Source: Candidatus Latescibacterota bacterium
GTDB lineage: Bacteria; JAAXHH01
Reading direction: 5' to 3'
DNA: 64,000 nt
NCBI GenBank assembly: GCA_022823465.1
Contig: JAJEHX010000028.1
Coordinates: 91,156 to 155,155 of the forward strand
Shown one piece after another: positions 38,262 to 47,311 of the stretch (position 1 is its first letter; every line of letters begins with the position of its first letter). The position numbers and the translations under genes are program-made. The notes below the pieces were generated by a model that saw nothing but the letters and a program-made list of their open reading frames with translations, searched no databases and was not told the origin of the DNA.

Positions 38262-38496
38262 CGCCTTCTTCCATGAGATCGAGCAAGGAAGCCGAGTCGT
38301 TCAGATCCACCCCGGGCATGACTCCGGTCCCATTAAAAACGGGCAGATTGACGGGGGGACGCTCCGGGTTGCGACGACGCGACAGCGAGTCGCGAAGCGC
38401 GTCGTGTATGACGGCGGTCAGCGTCTTGCCGGTACTTGCCGCGATGCCCTTCAACTCGGCGAACAGGCTGTCGTCTATGTGTATCGTGGTTCGCAT
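38248..38496 (-). CDS. vapB: VapB-type ribbon-helix-helix antitoxin
   Basis: From ATG 38496 the protein has 82 residues. MRTTIHIDDSLFAELKGIAA is a ribbon-helix-helix DNA-binding start; the proline-rich C-terminus is the toxin-binding tail. Antitoxin-first order and the 14-base overlap with vapC are typical. An upstream ATG at 38508 is also in frame, but the promoter position makes 38496 more likely. Confidence 0.9.
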   Translation of the reverse strand: MRTTIHIDDSLFAELKGIAASTGKTLTAVIHDALRDSLSRRRNPERPPVNLPVFNGTGVMPGVDLNDSASLLDLMEEGDGPS

Positions 38497-38503
38497 ACAT
38501 AAA

Positions 38504-38532
38504 AACATATATAGTAAACATATTTATGTCAA
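38504..38532 (-). promoter_or_regulatory. vapBC promoter, probably giving a leaderless transcript
   Basis: TTGACA (38527-38532), 17-base spacer, TATGTT (38504-38509) on the minus strand. The expected transcription start is at about 38497, directly at the vapB ATG. The AT-rich region with ATATAT may also carry the VapB operator. Confidence 0.6.
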
Positions 38533-38916
38533 TGATTGATACAGGTGATTACCTGTATCCACAACTTGGGTTACAAAGATCATCAGTTATTAAGTATTAA
38601 GGGTATCGTCGGAGTATTTCCAGTTTCTCACGAGTCCAGGGATCTCCGAATCGAACCAACTCTAATTACCCCATTCCCGGCATCTCTTGCCATAGACGAC
38701 CGTCCACGATAGCGGTCTCGCCGCCGCGCCTGTTCCTGAATCGATCAGTGCCTTGTCTCATGAAACCTTTAGTCGAAATGGTGAGTAAAACCTAGAATGA
38801 GAAATCGTAGTCGTCAAAGTAATCCGTATTGTGTCATTGTTGTATATCAGGTCGAAATCTCGAAATAAGTGTGAAAGACTCCTTCGAGCAGGCGCCTAAT
38901 GAACTTACTTTCCAGC

Positions 38917-38944
38917 TTGACAGTAACGCACACTATGCTACATT
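38917..38944 (+). promoter_or_regulatory. Candidate promoter for the murG-mraY-VWA operon
   Basis: TTGACA (38917-38922), 16 bases, TACATT (38939-38944), reading toward the gene at 39113. The 38533-39112 gap otherwise shows nothing I can support; its short frames look non-coding. Confidence 0.5.
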
Positions 38945-39112
38945 TCCGTATACCCCACATGAAGCCGACCGATGCGCTTTGTGTCGTGGCGGCAGTACCC
39001 TCGATTCTGATCGAACGCCTACCGGAACCGAAGAGGCAGGACCGATATCCGGCGGTACGGATCAGCGCGCTCCTTCCGGATGCCGGCGTTGCCGATAGCG
39101 GATATCCCGTAC

Positions 39113-41236
39113 ATGTCTCAGACAACCTCGCAACAGGATACGGAACGACAACCGGGTGAAGCGGCGCCGAAGGTTTCGGCAACGACGCCTGGCGATGCTC
39201 CGGCCGGAACCGGGCGTCCGTTGACCTACATGTTCACCGGGGGCGGAACCGGGGGCCACGTCTATCCCGCACTGGCCATCGCCGACGAGGTGCGGTCCCG
39301 GAATCCGGAAGCCCGCATCGTGTACGTTGGCGCCCGGGACAGAATGGAAGCCACCCTCGTGCCGAAGCGGGGCTACCCCATCCACCTGGTCTATGCCCGT
39401 GGACTGCCGACGGGGAGGCGGCCTTTCGCCCTCCTTCGATTCGCGTTCTGCACCGGCTTCGGCGTCCTCCAGAGCCTGTTCCACCTGTTGAGGCACCGGC
39501 CTCGCATGATCGTAGCCACGGGCGGCTATGCGAGCAGCCCGGTCCTCCTGGCCCACTGGCTCCTCAAGTCACTCCGTCTCTCGAGTAGCCGCCGGTGTTT
39601 CGTCCACGAGCAGAACGCCGTGCCCGGGAAGGTGAACAGACTGGCCGGCCGTATCGCCGACCGCATCGGCGTTTCCTTCGAGGCCTCGCTGGGGTATTTC
39701 CCGGCGGAAAAGGCGACGTGGGCGGGCTACCCGGTACGGCGGGAGATTGGCGCCGTATCCAGGGCCGACGCGCGGGTTTCGCAGGGCTTGCCGGCCGGCG
39801 CGAAGGTTGTATTCGCCTTCGGTGCGTCCTCGGGCGCCCGCTCCATAAACCGGGGCGTCGTCGACGCGCTGCCGCGCCTCCTCGCCAGGCCGGATATCCA
39901 CGTCATCCACGTCATCGGACAGACGCGCAGTCCGGATTACAACGCCGAGAGCGACACCCGGGACCGCCTGGATGGGCTCGACCTGACCGATGAACCACTG
40001 TCGAGATACCACCAGTCGGATTATTCGCACGAGATCGAAACGCTCTACGCCGCAAGTGACCTGGTCATCGGCAGATCCAGCGCAGGAGTCGTCACCGAAA
40101 TCGGCATCTGCGGGATACCGTCTATTCTGGTACCGCTGCCCTACGCGCCCGGCGACCACCAGGCCGTGAACGCCAGGACGCTCGAATCGCGCGGTGCGGC
40201 CGTCGTCCTGTACGAATCGATTTCCGTGGAGAACGGCCAGACCATTGGCGTGGTCGACGGGGCGCGCCTGGCCGGAATGGCCCTCGAGATGCTGGACGAC
40301 CCGGCCCGCCACGACGCCATGAGCCGGCGGGCGCGGGAGACCTTCGATCGCGGCGGGCTGGACCGGATCGTCGACCAGCTTGACCAGATGTTGACAGAAA
40401 GACCGTCTGACCGCGTGCTTTCCAACGGCAGGCCCGAGGAGCCCGACGTCACCGGTCGCGCGGTTCCTCCGGCTTCCGCGCTGTCGCCCTTTGCCCTGGT
40501 CCGCCGGTTCGCGAAAGGCCCTGACCAGGCGTTCATCGAATCCGTGGGTGAAGACTACCTGAAGTACCGTGTCGACGGATACTTGAAATCCACGGCCTGG
40601 CAGATCCGCAACGAGGGCGTCAAACTAGTCGGACTGCTCGGCTATCGGGACCGCCTGCCCTTCGTCCTGTCGCTGCTCCGTGACAAGACGCCGGCGCCTC
40701 TGCTCCAGCGGCTCTTTGGCGGCGACTACCAGCAGGTCGGTTTTATCCGCCGCAACGCCGTGACCACGATTGAGCAGCTCGGTGTATATGATGAATCGGT
40801 CCGCACCAGGCTGCTGGACCTGTTGACGGATCCGTACTACGAGGTGCGCTCCGCCGCCGCGCGGGCCTTCGCCGCCCTCGCCCCGGAAACGGCAGACACG
40901 GACGGGGAGGCGCTGAGCGGCCTGCGCGGGCTGCTGCGGGAGTCCTCCTTCGAAATCAGGTCGGCCGCCATACTCGCCCTGGGCAGAATGGGCGACGGCG
41001 CCGTCGCGGAATGGCTCAGGCCGTTTTACCAGGACCCGAACTGGAAGGTCCGCCAGGCCGTCATCGACGCCCTGACCGATCTGGTCAGGCGGAATCTTAT
41101 CGACGACCTGGACGGACTGGGCGAGGAACTCGACGGCATCCTGGTCACCAGCAATCACTTCGACCCGGACTTCCCGATCAAGCGCACGCTGAACCGGCTG
41201 ACCGGCATGATCCGCGGTCATCAGGAAGCCCCGTGA
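39113..41236 (+). CDS. murG: MurG fused to a C-terminal HEAT-repeat domain
   Basis: MurG transfers GlcNAc from UDP-GlcNAc to lipid I to make the peptidoglycan precursor lipid II, on the inner face of the membrane. The N-terminal 400 residues contain FTGGGTGGHVYPALAIADEV, the GFGV/VATGGYASSP region, HEQNAVPGKVNR and the donor site SSAGVVTEIGICGIP with GDHQAVNA. Unusually, residues about 450-707 are helical HEAT-like repeats (SAAARAFAALAPETADTD, IRSAAILALGRMGDGAVAEW, KVRQAVIDALTDLV). A linker rich in Pro/Arg joins them. ATG 39113 is chosen; total 707 residues versus about 360 for normal MurG. Confidence 0.9.
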   Translation: MSQTTSQQDTERQPGEAAPKVSATTPGDAPAGTGRPLTYMFTGGGTGGHVYPALAIADEVRSRNPEARIVYVGARDRMEATLVPKRGYPIHLVYARGLPTGRRPFALLRFAFCTGFGVLQSLFHLLRHRPRMIVATGGYASSPVLLAHWLLKSLRLSSSRRCFVHEQNAVPGKVNRLAGRIADRIGVSFEASLGYFPAEKATWAGYPVRREIGAVSRADARVSQGLPAGAKVVFAFGASSGARSINRGVVDALPRLLARPDIHVIHVIGQTRSPDYNAESDTRDRLDGLDLTDEPLSRYHQSDYSHEIETLYAASDLVIGRSSAGVVTEIGICGIPSILVPLPYAPGDHQAVNARTLESRGAAVVLYESISVENGQTIGVVDGARLAGMALEMLDDPARHDAMSRRARETFDRGGLDRIVDQLDQMLTERPSDRVLSNGRPEEPDVTGRAVPPASALSPFALVRRFAKGPDQAFIESVGEDYLKYRVDGYLKSTAWQIRNEGVKLVGLLGYRDRLPFVLSLLRDKTPAPLLQRLFGGDYQQVGFIRRNAVTTIEQLGVYDESVRTRLLDLLTDPYYEVRSAAARAFAALAPETADTDGEALSGLRGLLRESSFEIRSAAILALGRMGDGAVAEWLRPFYQDPNWKVRQAVIDALTDLVRRNLIDDLDGLGEELDGILVTSNHFDPDFPIKRTLNRLTGMIRGHQEAP

Positions 41237-41269
41237 TCCGCCGCCAACAGGAAACCCCATGAGCGCCTT

Positions 41270-42379
41270 ATGATCTTTCACCTCGTCACCTATCTTTTCG
41301 ATACCGTCGATTCGCTGTCGTTTCTGCGCCTTTTCCAGTACCTGAGCTTCCGCGCGATCTGCGCGGCGCTGACGGGCTTTGGCGTCACGCTGCTCTTCGG
41401 CCAGCGCATCATCCGCCTGCTGTACGTAAACAACGTGCGGGACAATCCCCGGACGCACGGCGTGACTTCCTCCGACTCGAAGGCCGGCACGCCGCTCATG
41501 GGCGGACTGCTGATCATCGCGTCCATCTTCGCCAGCGTGCTGCTGTGGAGCGATCTGCTCAATCGCTTTACCATAATCTTCCTCCTCGCCCTGGTCTGGT
41601 TTTCTCTGTTCGGGTTCATCGACGACTACCGGAAGATCAGGTACCGGGACAGCGACCGCGGCCTGTCCCAGGCCACCAAGCTGTTTTTTCAGGCGACTTT
41701 CGGCCTGGCCTTCGGCCTGATCTTCCTGGTACCCGGCCTGTCGCCGGTGCCTGCGGGAATCGCCTCGGAACTCTATCTCCCCTTCGTGAAGGACCCCGTC
41801 CTCGACCTGGGCTGGTGGTACCTGCCCTTCATCGCCTTCGTCGTGGTGGCCATCGCCAACGCGGTAAATTTCGCCGACGGCCTGGACGGACTGTCCATCG
41901 TCCCGGTCTCGTTTACGGTGGTCGTCTACGGGGTGTTCGCCTACGTCGTTGGAAACGCCATCTATTCGGGATACCTGCAGTTCACCTATCTGCCGGGCAG
42001 CGGCGAGCTGACGGTGATCTGCGCGGGGGTCTTCGGCGCCTGCCTGGGCTTTCTCTGGTACAACGCCTATCCCGCCCAGGTCTTCATGGGCGACGTGGGC
42101 GCCCTGCCGCTGGGCGGCATCGTAGGCACCCTGGCCGTCCTGCTCAAACAGGAGTTCCTCTTCGTCATCACCGGCGGGATCTTCGTGGCCATGGCCTTCT
42201 CGGTCCTGGTGCAGGAGAAGATCGGGATCAAATGGCTCGGCCGGCGCATCTTCTACATGGCGCCGCTCCATCACGCCTTCCAGTACCGGGGCCTGGCCGA
42301 GACCAAGGTCGTCATCCGGTTCTGGATCATCGCGGGCATCCTCGCGATCATCGGCCTGTCGACCCTCAAGATTCGGTAG
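41270..42379 (+). CDS. mraY: Phospho-N-acetylmuramoyl-pentapeptide-transferase MraY
   Basis: MraY makes lipid I in the membrane from UDP-MurNAc-pentapeptide and undecaprenyl phosphate. The 369-residue protein has about ten hydrophobic segments, the acidic pair in LFGFIDDYRKI, NAVNFADGLDGLS, VFMGDVGALPLGG and the MAPLHHAFQYRGLAETKVVIRFW region (HHH is HHA here). It follows murG by 33 bases, opposite to the usual mraY-before-murG order of the dcw cluster, and no other dcw genes are adjacent. Confidence 0.93.
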   Translation: MIFHLVTYLFDTVDSLSFLRLFQYLSFRAICAALTGFGVTLLFGQRIIRLLYVNNVRDNPRTHGVTSSDSKAGTPLMGGLLIIASIFASVLLWSDLLNRFTIIFLLALVWFSLFGFIDDYRKIRYRDSDRGLSQATKLFFQATFGLAFGLIFLVPGLSPVPAGIASELYLPFVKDPVLDLGWWYLPFIAFVVVAIANAVNFADGLDGLSIVPVSFTVVVYGVFAYVVGNAIYSGYLQFTYLPGSGELTVICAGVFGACLGFLWYNAYPAQVFMGDVGALPLGGIVGTLAVLLKQEFLFVITGGIFVAMAFSVLVQEKIGIKWLGRRIFYMAPLHHAFQYRGLAETKVVIRFWIIAGILAIIGLSTLKIR

Positions 42380-42405
42380 GCGTGGCGGAAGGGCGGTGAC
42401 CTCAA

Positions 42406-43500
42406 GTGATCGAGATACAGTACACAAAGTGGGTGCCCCGCGTCGACGGCGTCGAGGACCGGATCGAGCAGCTTCTCGGCCTGCTGAGCCAGATCCTCAT
42501 CCATACCAGCGGCGACGTGGAGGAAGCCCTGAAGTGGATGCGCTACATCGATCAGCGGCAGGGCATCTTCGACGACAGCATCAGCTACGAATCATTCGTC
42601 AAGGAGCTCGAGAAGCGGGGATACGTGAAGCAGAAAGACGACGCGTTCTCCCTGACCGACAAAGGCGGGCGGCGTATCCGCGAGGACTCCCTGAAGTTCG
42701 TCTACAGCAACCTTAAGAAGGGATTGAGCGGGGGACACGAGACGCCCTTCGAGGGGGAAGGCGCAGAGCGGCTCAGCGAGACCCGGCCCTACCGGTACGG
42801 CGACCAGGCGTCCAACGTGGATTTCACGTCCACCATCGGCAACGCGATCCGCCGGTCCGGATTCGACCTCGACCTGCACGAGGACGACTTCGAAGTCTAC
42901 GAGGTCGAACACACCACGTCCTGCGCCACGGTCATGCTCCTGGACATCAGCCACAGCATGATCCTGTACGGCGAGGACCGCATCTCCCCGGCCAAGCGCG
43001 TGGCCATGGCCCTGGCGGAGCTCATCATCCGCAAGTATCCCAGGGACGAACTGCACCTCGTCCTCTTCGGCGACGACGCGAAGCAGGTGAAGATCGAGGA
43101 CCTGCCCTACGTTTCAGTCGGCCCCTACCACACCAATACCCGGGCCGGCCTCCTCATGGCCCGGAACATCCTCCGCCGGACCCGGAACGTCAACAAGCAG
43201 ATCTTCATGATCACCGACGGCAAGCCCTCGGCCATCTACGACCGGAACGGCCGACTGTATCTGAATTCCTTCGGCCTCGATCCCCGGATCGTGAACCGGA
43301 CCCTCGACGAGGCCATGACCTGCCGCCGGGAGAAGATCACCATCAGTACGTTCATGGTCACCCAGGATCCCTACCTGGTCGGCTTCGTGGAGAGACTCAC
43401 GGAGATGAACCACGGCCGCGCCTATTACTCCTCCCTCGACAGCCTCGGCGAATACATCCTCGTGGACTACGTCAAGAACCGCCGCCGCCGGGTGAATTGA
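42406..43500 (+). CDS. VWA-domain protein
   Basis: The 364-residue protein has a helical N-terminal half (MIEIQYTKWVPRVDGVEDRI, with winged-helix-like LEKRGYVKQKDDAFSLTDKG) and a C-terminal von Willebrand A domain. Its metal-ion site reads LDISHSM with the later T and D in GPYHTNTRAG and MITDGKPS. Such proteins often work with MoxR-type ATPases, none of which is here. GTG 42406 starts it, 26 bases after mraY, probably in the same operon. Cytosolic; role unknown. Confidence 0.85.
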   Translation: MIEIQYTKWVPRVDGVEDRIEQLLGLLSQILIHTSGDVEEALKWMRYIDQRQGIFDDSISYESFVKELEKRGYVKQKDDAFSLTDKGGRRIREDSLKFVYSNLKKGLSGGHETPFEGEGAERLSETRPYRYGDQASNVDFTSTIGNAIRRSGFDLDLHEDDFEVYEVEHTTSCATVMLLDISHSMILYGEDRISPAKRVAMALAELIIRKYPRDELHLVLFGDDAKQVKIEDLPYVSVGPYHTNTRAGLLMARNILRRTRNVNKQIFMITDGKPSAIYDRNGRLYLNSFGLDPRIVNRTLDEAMTCRREKITISTFMVTQDPYLVGFVERLTEMNHGRAYYSSLDSLGEYILVDYVKNRRRRVN

Positions 43501-43756
43501 GACAAAGAGCTTCCACTTTCTTGACCAATTGAGCCTGTTCAGGTAAAGCTTGGTGTAACCGATTGTACACTGTCCGACTTTTGGCGTGAGGGCCATCCTT
43601 AACGTTGCCTTTCGCGATGCTCCGGTCGTAGTCCGTAACGATATCGAAAAGGTCATCACGGGATACGCCTTTGGACTTGCATAGTTCAATGAGTACGTTT
43701 CCAGAATGAGCTGAAACTGCATTTCTTACGGGGATGTGCGCATTGAGTTTTCTTTC
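43472..43756 (-). pseudogene. C-terminal remnant of an unidentified gene, cut at the unit 3 boundary
   Basis: An open frame of about 94 codons on the minus strand reads like real protein (SAHSGNVLIELCKSKGVSRD, then DYDRSIAKGNVKDGPHAKSR and RLHQALPEQAQLVKKVEALC) but has no start codon. Its open frame breaks at 43757, immediately beside the left end of collagen-like unit 3. It overlaps the end of the VWA gene by 29 bases. I do not recognise the family. It looks like a gene truncated when unit 3 arrived. Confidence 0.5.
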
Positions 43757-43773
43757 TTAATCGTTGGATACAG

Positions 43774-43803
43774 AAAAGCCCCGTCTACCGCTACGGGGCT
43801 TTT
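43774..43803 (-). terminator. Rho-independent terminator of collagen-like gene 3
   Basis: AAAAGCCCCGT / ACGGGGCTTTT stem with a short loop, as in units 1 and 2. Confidence 0.8.
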
Positions 43804-44043
43804 CCTGTTTTCGGGACCGATCGCCCTTTTCAGTGGCCGAAGCTCCTACTCAGGGCGAACGGGAAGATGTAACGAAATGACCGAGACAAATGCAGGGCGG
43901 ATGCTGATGTGTTGCTTGCCCTGTCGGGATACCTCCGGGGGTCACTCGGAACTCGGCTTGAAGGGAAAGGTTGGCACCCTTCCCCCACGCGCCACAGGAC
44001 TCTGTCAGCGCCCTGTCTACGGGACCCGGATTATCCCGATGTT
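43804..44043 (-). ncRNA. Conserved structured 3' UTR of collagen-like gene 3
   Basis: The 240 bases between stop and terminator match those of gene 1 almost throughout, including all predicted stems (CAGGGC/GCCCTG, GGGAAGG/CCTTTCCC). Their conservation 25 kb from unit 1 while the coding bodies differ argues for a function or recent gene conversion. Confidence 0.4.
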
Positions 44044-45636
44044 TTACAGATCATCCTTATTGACGATGGTTACAGGTGCAAGGGCATCAAGAGCACCAGT
44101 CGTCGAAAACTCAAGTTCGGTAGTGCCAAAATCCCCAATGGTGGAATCTACAGCGTGTTCAGTATCGGAGTTGAGGCCCAATCTCCACACTACAGGAGTC
44201 GCTGTGGCGTCATCCGTTAGGACTAATCTGACCGTAGCTTCTCCAACAGCGTCTGTAGCGACAGAACCGTTAGCCACCAGAATGCCTGTGTTAGCACTTT
44301 TCCAATCGACGGTAGTGCCAGCACCAACGTTTGCCCATCCGGTAACCCCCAAACGCTCTACGACTATCCTATGGCTGAACGCTGCTGATAGAGCCAGATC
44401 CGCGGCCGCGGCTGGCTCAATACTCACCACTACATCACCGGCGGTATTGGTGGTAGTATCAGCGGCAACTGGAATCTGGGTCGTTGTAGTAAAGAGCACT
44501 CTGATCCTTACATTAGGATCGGAGAAATCCGTCACTCTGAACCTCACGCCATTACTCGTCTTGCCACCAGCTGAAGCTGTGACCGTAGCCGTACCGGCGC
44601 CGATGCCGCTGACCTCACCATCACCGCTAACAGAAACGATGCCAGGAGGAGCACTTGCCCATGTTACCGGGACATTTATTTCGTTGTCATCGGCATCCGT
44701 AACAACAGCGGTTAACGTCTTGGTAGTACCGCCTACCACGAGAGCGAACGGTCCTGTTGCCGGGGTCTTGGGCGTAACCGCAACTTTAGCGGCGCTACCC
44801 TGGACGCTCACGTCGAATGTGATTACAATGCCACGACCAACGGCAGCAACTGTGATTTCGGCGGTGCCTATCCTGTTCGCCGTAATCACGCCATTGTCCA
44901 CCGAGACATTGTCGTCGTCCGATTCCCACGTGAATAGGATACCGTCTATCGGCATCTTATCCTGAGTAGCAGCAACAGCGGTGACCGTCGTTTCTTCATC
45001 TGGGACCAGAGTGATAACGCCACCGGCCTTAAAACCGGACTTGGCTCCGAACGTTACATCCATTGTATCAAAATCCGGTGCGGTCCATGCGGGAGCATCG
45101 TCCTTCTTTACATCGTCCCTGATGAGAACGATATGATGAATGTCTCTCAGCACACCACTATTGATGACTTCATTGATCGTTTCAGGAGGGACTGTTCCAG
45201 GCGGACCAGGCGGGCCTTGGGCACCAGGGGCACCAAGGGCACCAGGGGCACCAGGGGCACCATCTTCACCATCAGCACCGTCTTTGCCGTCAGCGCCAGG
45301 CGGGCCCTGGGCACCGGGCTCACCCTGATCGCCCTTTTCGCCCTGGATACCCTGCTCGCCCTGGGCACCGGGCTCACCCTTCTCACCCTGCGGGCCAGTC
45401 TCACCCTGCGGGCCTTGCTCGCCGGTGTCGCCCTTTTCACCCTGGATGCCCTGCTCACCCTGGGGGCCTTGCGGGCCAGTGGCACCCTGCGGGCCTGCCT
45501 GACCCGTCGGACCGGAAACACCAGTCGGACCCGAAGGACCTGCGGGACCTGTCTTGCCCTCGCAACCTATAATGGCTATCGCGAAAGCAACTGCAAACAC
45601 CACCGTCAGGCGGCTTGAGTTTATGAGGTAATGCAT
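44044..45636 (-). CDS. Collagen-like lipoprotein 3 with Ig-like C-terminal domains
   Basis: The 530-residue protein has a longer signal (MHYLINSS, lipobox IAIIGC with Cys25) and 41 Gly-X-Y triplets (residues 27-149), whose first triplets match protein 1. The bridge contains RDIHHIVL, then come Ig-like stretches ([40 protein letters not shown]) unlike those in proteins 1 and 2 in detail. Expected on the cell surface. GGGAG precedes ATG 45636. Confidence 0.85.
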   Translation of the reverse strand: MHYLINSSRLTVVFAVAFAIAIIGCEGKTGPAGPSGPTGVSGPTGQAGPQGATGPQGPQGEQGIQGEKGDTGEQGPQGETGPQGEKGEPGAQGEQGIQGEKGDQGEPGAQGPPGADGKDGADGEDGAPGAPGALGAPGAQGPPGPPGTVPPETINEVINSGVLRDIHHIVLIRDDVKKDDAPAWTAPDFDTMDVTFGAKSGFKAGGVITLVPDEETTVTAVAATQDKMPIDGILFTWESDDDNVSVDNGVITANRIGTAEITVAAVGRGIVITFDVSVQGSAAKVAVTPKTPATGPFALVVGGTTKTLTAVVTDADDNEINVPVTWASAPPGIVSVSGDGEVSGIGAGTATVTASAGGKTSNGVRFRVTDFSDPNVRIRVLFTTTTQIPVAADTTTNTAGDVVVSIEPAAAADLALSAAFSHRIVVERLGVTGWANVGAGTTVDWKSANTGILVANGSVATDAVGEATVRLVLTDDATATPVVWRLGLNSDTEHAVDSTIGDFGTTELEFSTTGALDALAPVTIVNKDDL

Positions 45637-45941
45637 TATTGTCTCCCGTTTAACGGAAATTGCGGTTGTAAAAGATTACTGCCATGGCGTTGGTTATCTA
45701 TATGCGTCCTCCTTCCCCTGTCCTTACTAAGGTCATGCCAGGCCCATTGGCCGGATGTATGCACACCCCTGAGCAAGGACGGTTAATACCATAGCTTGAA
45801 TGAATGTGATTACCGACTTATGAACCCTCTCTACATTTACACTCGAATGAATCAGTTGGACTGATTGCACGACTCAAGACTGGCCGGATTTCAGGCCATA
45901 TCGGGTACTTGTCCGTTTAAATATGATTAGACGGAGCATTA
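45637..45941 (-). promoter_or_regulatory. Leader of collagen-like gene 3 with diverged box D
   Basis: This leader is longer than those of genes 1 and 2 and mostly diverged, but its far end keeps TTTAAATATGATTAGA and box D (45921-45940). The core ATATGATTAGA is intact, and four of 20 positions differ. Confidence 0.35.
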
Positions 45942-46028
45942 GGGCGTGATGGGCTGACTCGTCCGGCGCCGGATGGAATTGGGTGCCAAACACAGGTTTT
46001 TACTGGGGTTTAAATCAGGGAAGGAGGT

Positions 46029-46074
46029 GTCAGGGATGATCGAGTACGTCAGGTATGAGCAAACCGGGGTCAGG
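46029..46074 (-). promoter_or_regulatory. GTCAGG elements upstream of collagen-like gene 3
   Basis: GTCAGG at 46029, 46048 and 46069, spaced 19 and 21 bases, as in unit 2. Position relative to box D is the same as in the other units. Confidence 0.4.
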
Positions 46075-46129
46075 GAGGTGGATGGTCGGACCGACAGCAG
46101 GTCGAGGTTGTCCTATCTCAGTTGAAATG

Positions 46130-46156
46130 AAAAAGGCTCCCCGGTTCATCGGGGGC
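46130..46156 (-). terminator. Rho-independent terminator on the minus strand
   Basis: GCCCCCG and CGGGGAGC pair around GATGAAC, followed on the minus strand by TTTTT. It would stop transcription coming from the right, where no minus-strand gene is visible (46157-46397 shows nothing else), or insulate unit 3. Confidence 0.5.
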
Positions 46157-46397
46157 ATGCAACACCCGTATTGAACGCAAGAAGCCTTATTGGGATCGGT
46201 TCAGATGCAGATGTGTCGTCTGTTCACATAAAGAAATTCCTTGAACTGGAATAGCAGGACTATCCCCTTTGCCAATAGGTTAAATTACGATTTCTGATGA
46301 TTCGACGTGCATATCAATGAACGTTATTTTAATTTACGTCTCAAAATGGAATAACGGAGATGGTTATTCCCGAAAGCTGAATAGTGAACAAGGAAAC

Positions 46398-46502
46398 ATG
46401 CGCGGGTTGTACATCGCACGAGAAATCACGGGAAGGCGTCGTAACCGGCTATACGTCTACGACAGATATCTGGCGATTCTCAACGAAGGAACTGAAGTAT
46501 AG
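46398..46502 (+). pseudogene. C-terminal fragment of a Fic-family protein
   Basis: The 34 codons include REITGRRRNRLYVYDRYL and then LAILNEGTEV, which match the winged-helix C-terminal end typical of Fic/DOC-type AMP-transferases. The Fic core motif is absent upstream. It is probably a remnant of a deleted gene at the right border of unit 3. Confidence 0.55.
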
Positions 46503-46525
46503 TAACTTCGTAACTACCGGCCGCC

Positions 46526-47161
46526 ATGACCCCCACCTCCTTTTTAAAATACCTTCAGCAGCTCAAGTTCGATCACGCGTTCAACCCGTACGTGGACCGC
46601 TGCCCGGACTACGACCTGGCAGACGCCCCGAAGCTGCGATCGAATGTCCTGCTGTCCGTGCTCGAGGCGGCGCTTAAGCAGCCCTTGGACTCGATGTGGA
46701 TCGGCCGCGATTTCGGCTATCGAGGCGGCCGGCGGACGGGCCTGGCATTCACGGACGACGATCATCTCGCCGAACACGCGCGGAGATGGGGGTTGGCCGT
46801 TCAAAGCCCGGTCCGGGGAGGAATGACCGCCGAACGGTCGGCCAGTGCAATCTGGAACGTGCTATCCCGCGTGGACGCGCCCACGTTTCTCTGGAACGTA
46901 TTCCCCCTGCACCCCCACGCCCCGGGCAATTCTTTCAGCAATAGAAAGCACAACGCACGGGAGCGCGCGGCGGGAGAAGAGATCCTTTCCCAACTCGTCC
47001 ACATGCTGGAGCCGTCCAAGATCGTGGCCGTGGGAAGAGACGCGGCCCGGACGGCCAGCCGGCTGTTCGGTAGATACGAGACACTTGCCGTACGTCACCC
47101 GAGCCACGGCGGCCAGAAGATATTCATGGACCGGATGTCGGGATGGTACGGTTTGGAGTAA
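46526..47161 (+). CDS. Uracil-DNA glycosylase superfamily protein
   Basis: The 211-residue protein shows the UDG-fold landmarks: the first loop SMWIGRDFGYRGGRRTGLAF, TFLWNVFPLHPHAPG, the IVAVGRDAARTASRLFG strand-helix, and the HPSHGG segment with the catalytic-side histidine. These remove uracil or other damaged bases from DNA. Sequence is closest to the unclassified family-4/SMUG-like branch; exact class not certain. Confidence 0.75.
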   Translation: MTPTSFLKYLQQLKFDHAFNPYVDRCPDYDLADAPKLRSNVLLSVLEAALKQPLDSMWIGRDFGYRGGRRTGLAFTDDDHLAEHARRWGLAVQSPVRGGMTAERSASAIWNVLSRVDAPTFLWNVFPLHPHAPGNSFSNRKHNARERAAGEEILSQLVHMLEPSKIVAVGRDAARTASRLFGRYETLAVRHPSHGGQKIFMDRMSGWYGLE

Positions 47162-47198
47162 GGCATTCAGAGGTATTGGCCGAGGCTTTGATTCACCC

Positions 47199-47227
47199 TT
47201 GACGCGGCATAGACGCGCCTGTAGTAT
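47199..47227 (+). promoter_or_regulatory. Candidate promoter for the ammonium transporter
   Basis: TTGACG (47199-47204), 17 bases, TAGTAT (47222-47227), about 85 bases upstream of the amt start. Confidence 0.45.
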
Positions 47228-47311
47228 TTACTTTGTTCTGCTAACCATTCCATGTCCTGAATATACCACCATCTCACCTGCCATCATCGGTGTCAGCCGG
47301 GAGATCACTCT

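Larger units (their letters stand above)
43764..46110 (-). repeat. Collagen-like unit 3 (about 2.35 kb family repeat)
   Basis: Third homologous unit, about 19 kb from unit 2. The 3' region is nearly identical to that of unit 1; the upstream leader is more diverged, and box D (45921-45940) matches the 20-bp box at 16 of 20 positions. It sits against a truncated gene on its left and a Fic remnant on its right. Confidence 0.7.

Noticed and set aside
43736..44965. Long plus-strand open frame opposite collagen-like gene 3, and similar frames at 18397-18906 and 22318-22904
   Set aside because: The frames run through the terminator and 3' UTR of the minus-strand genes, change frame between units, and lack ribosome binding sites. 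Conservation there is at RNA or DNA level.
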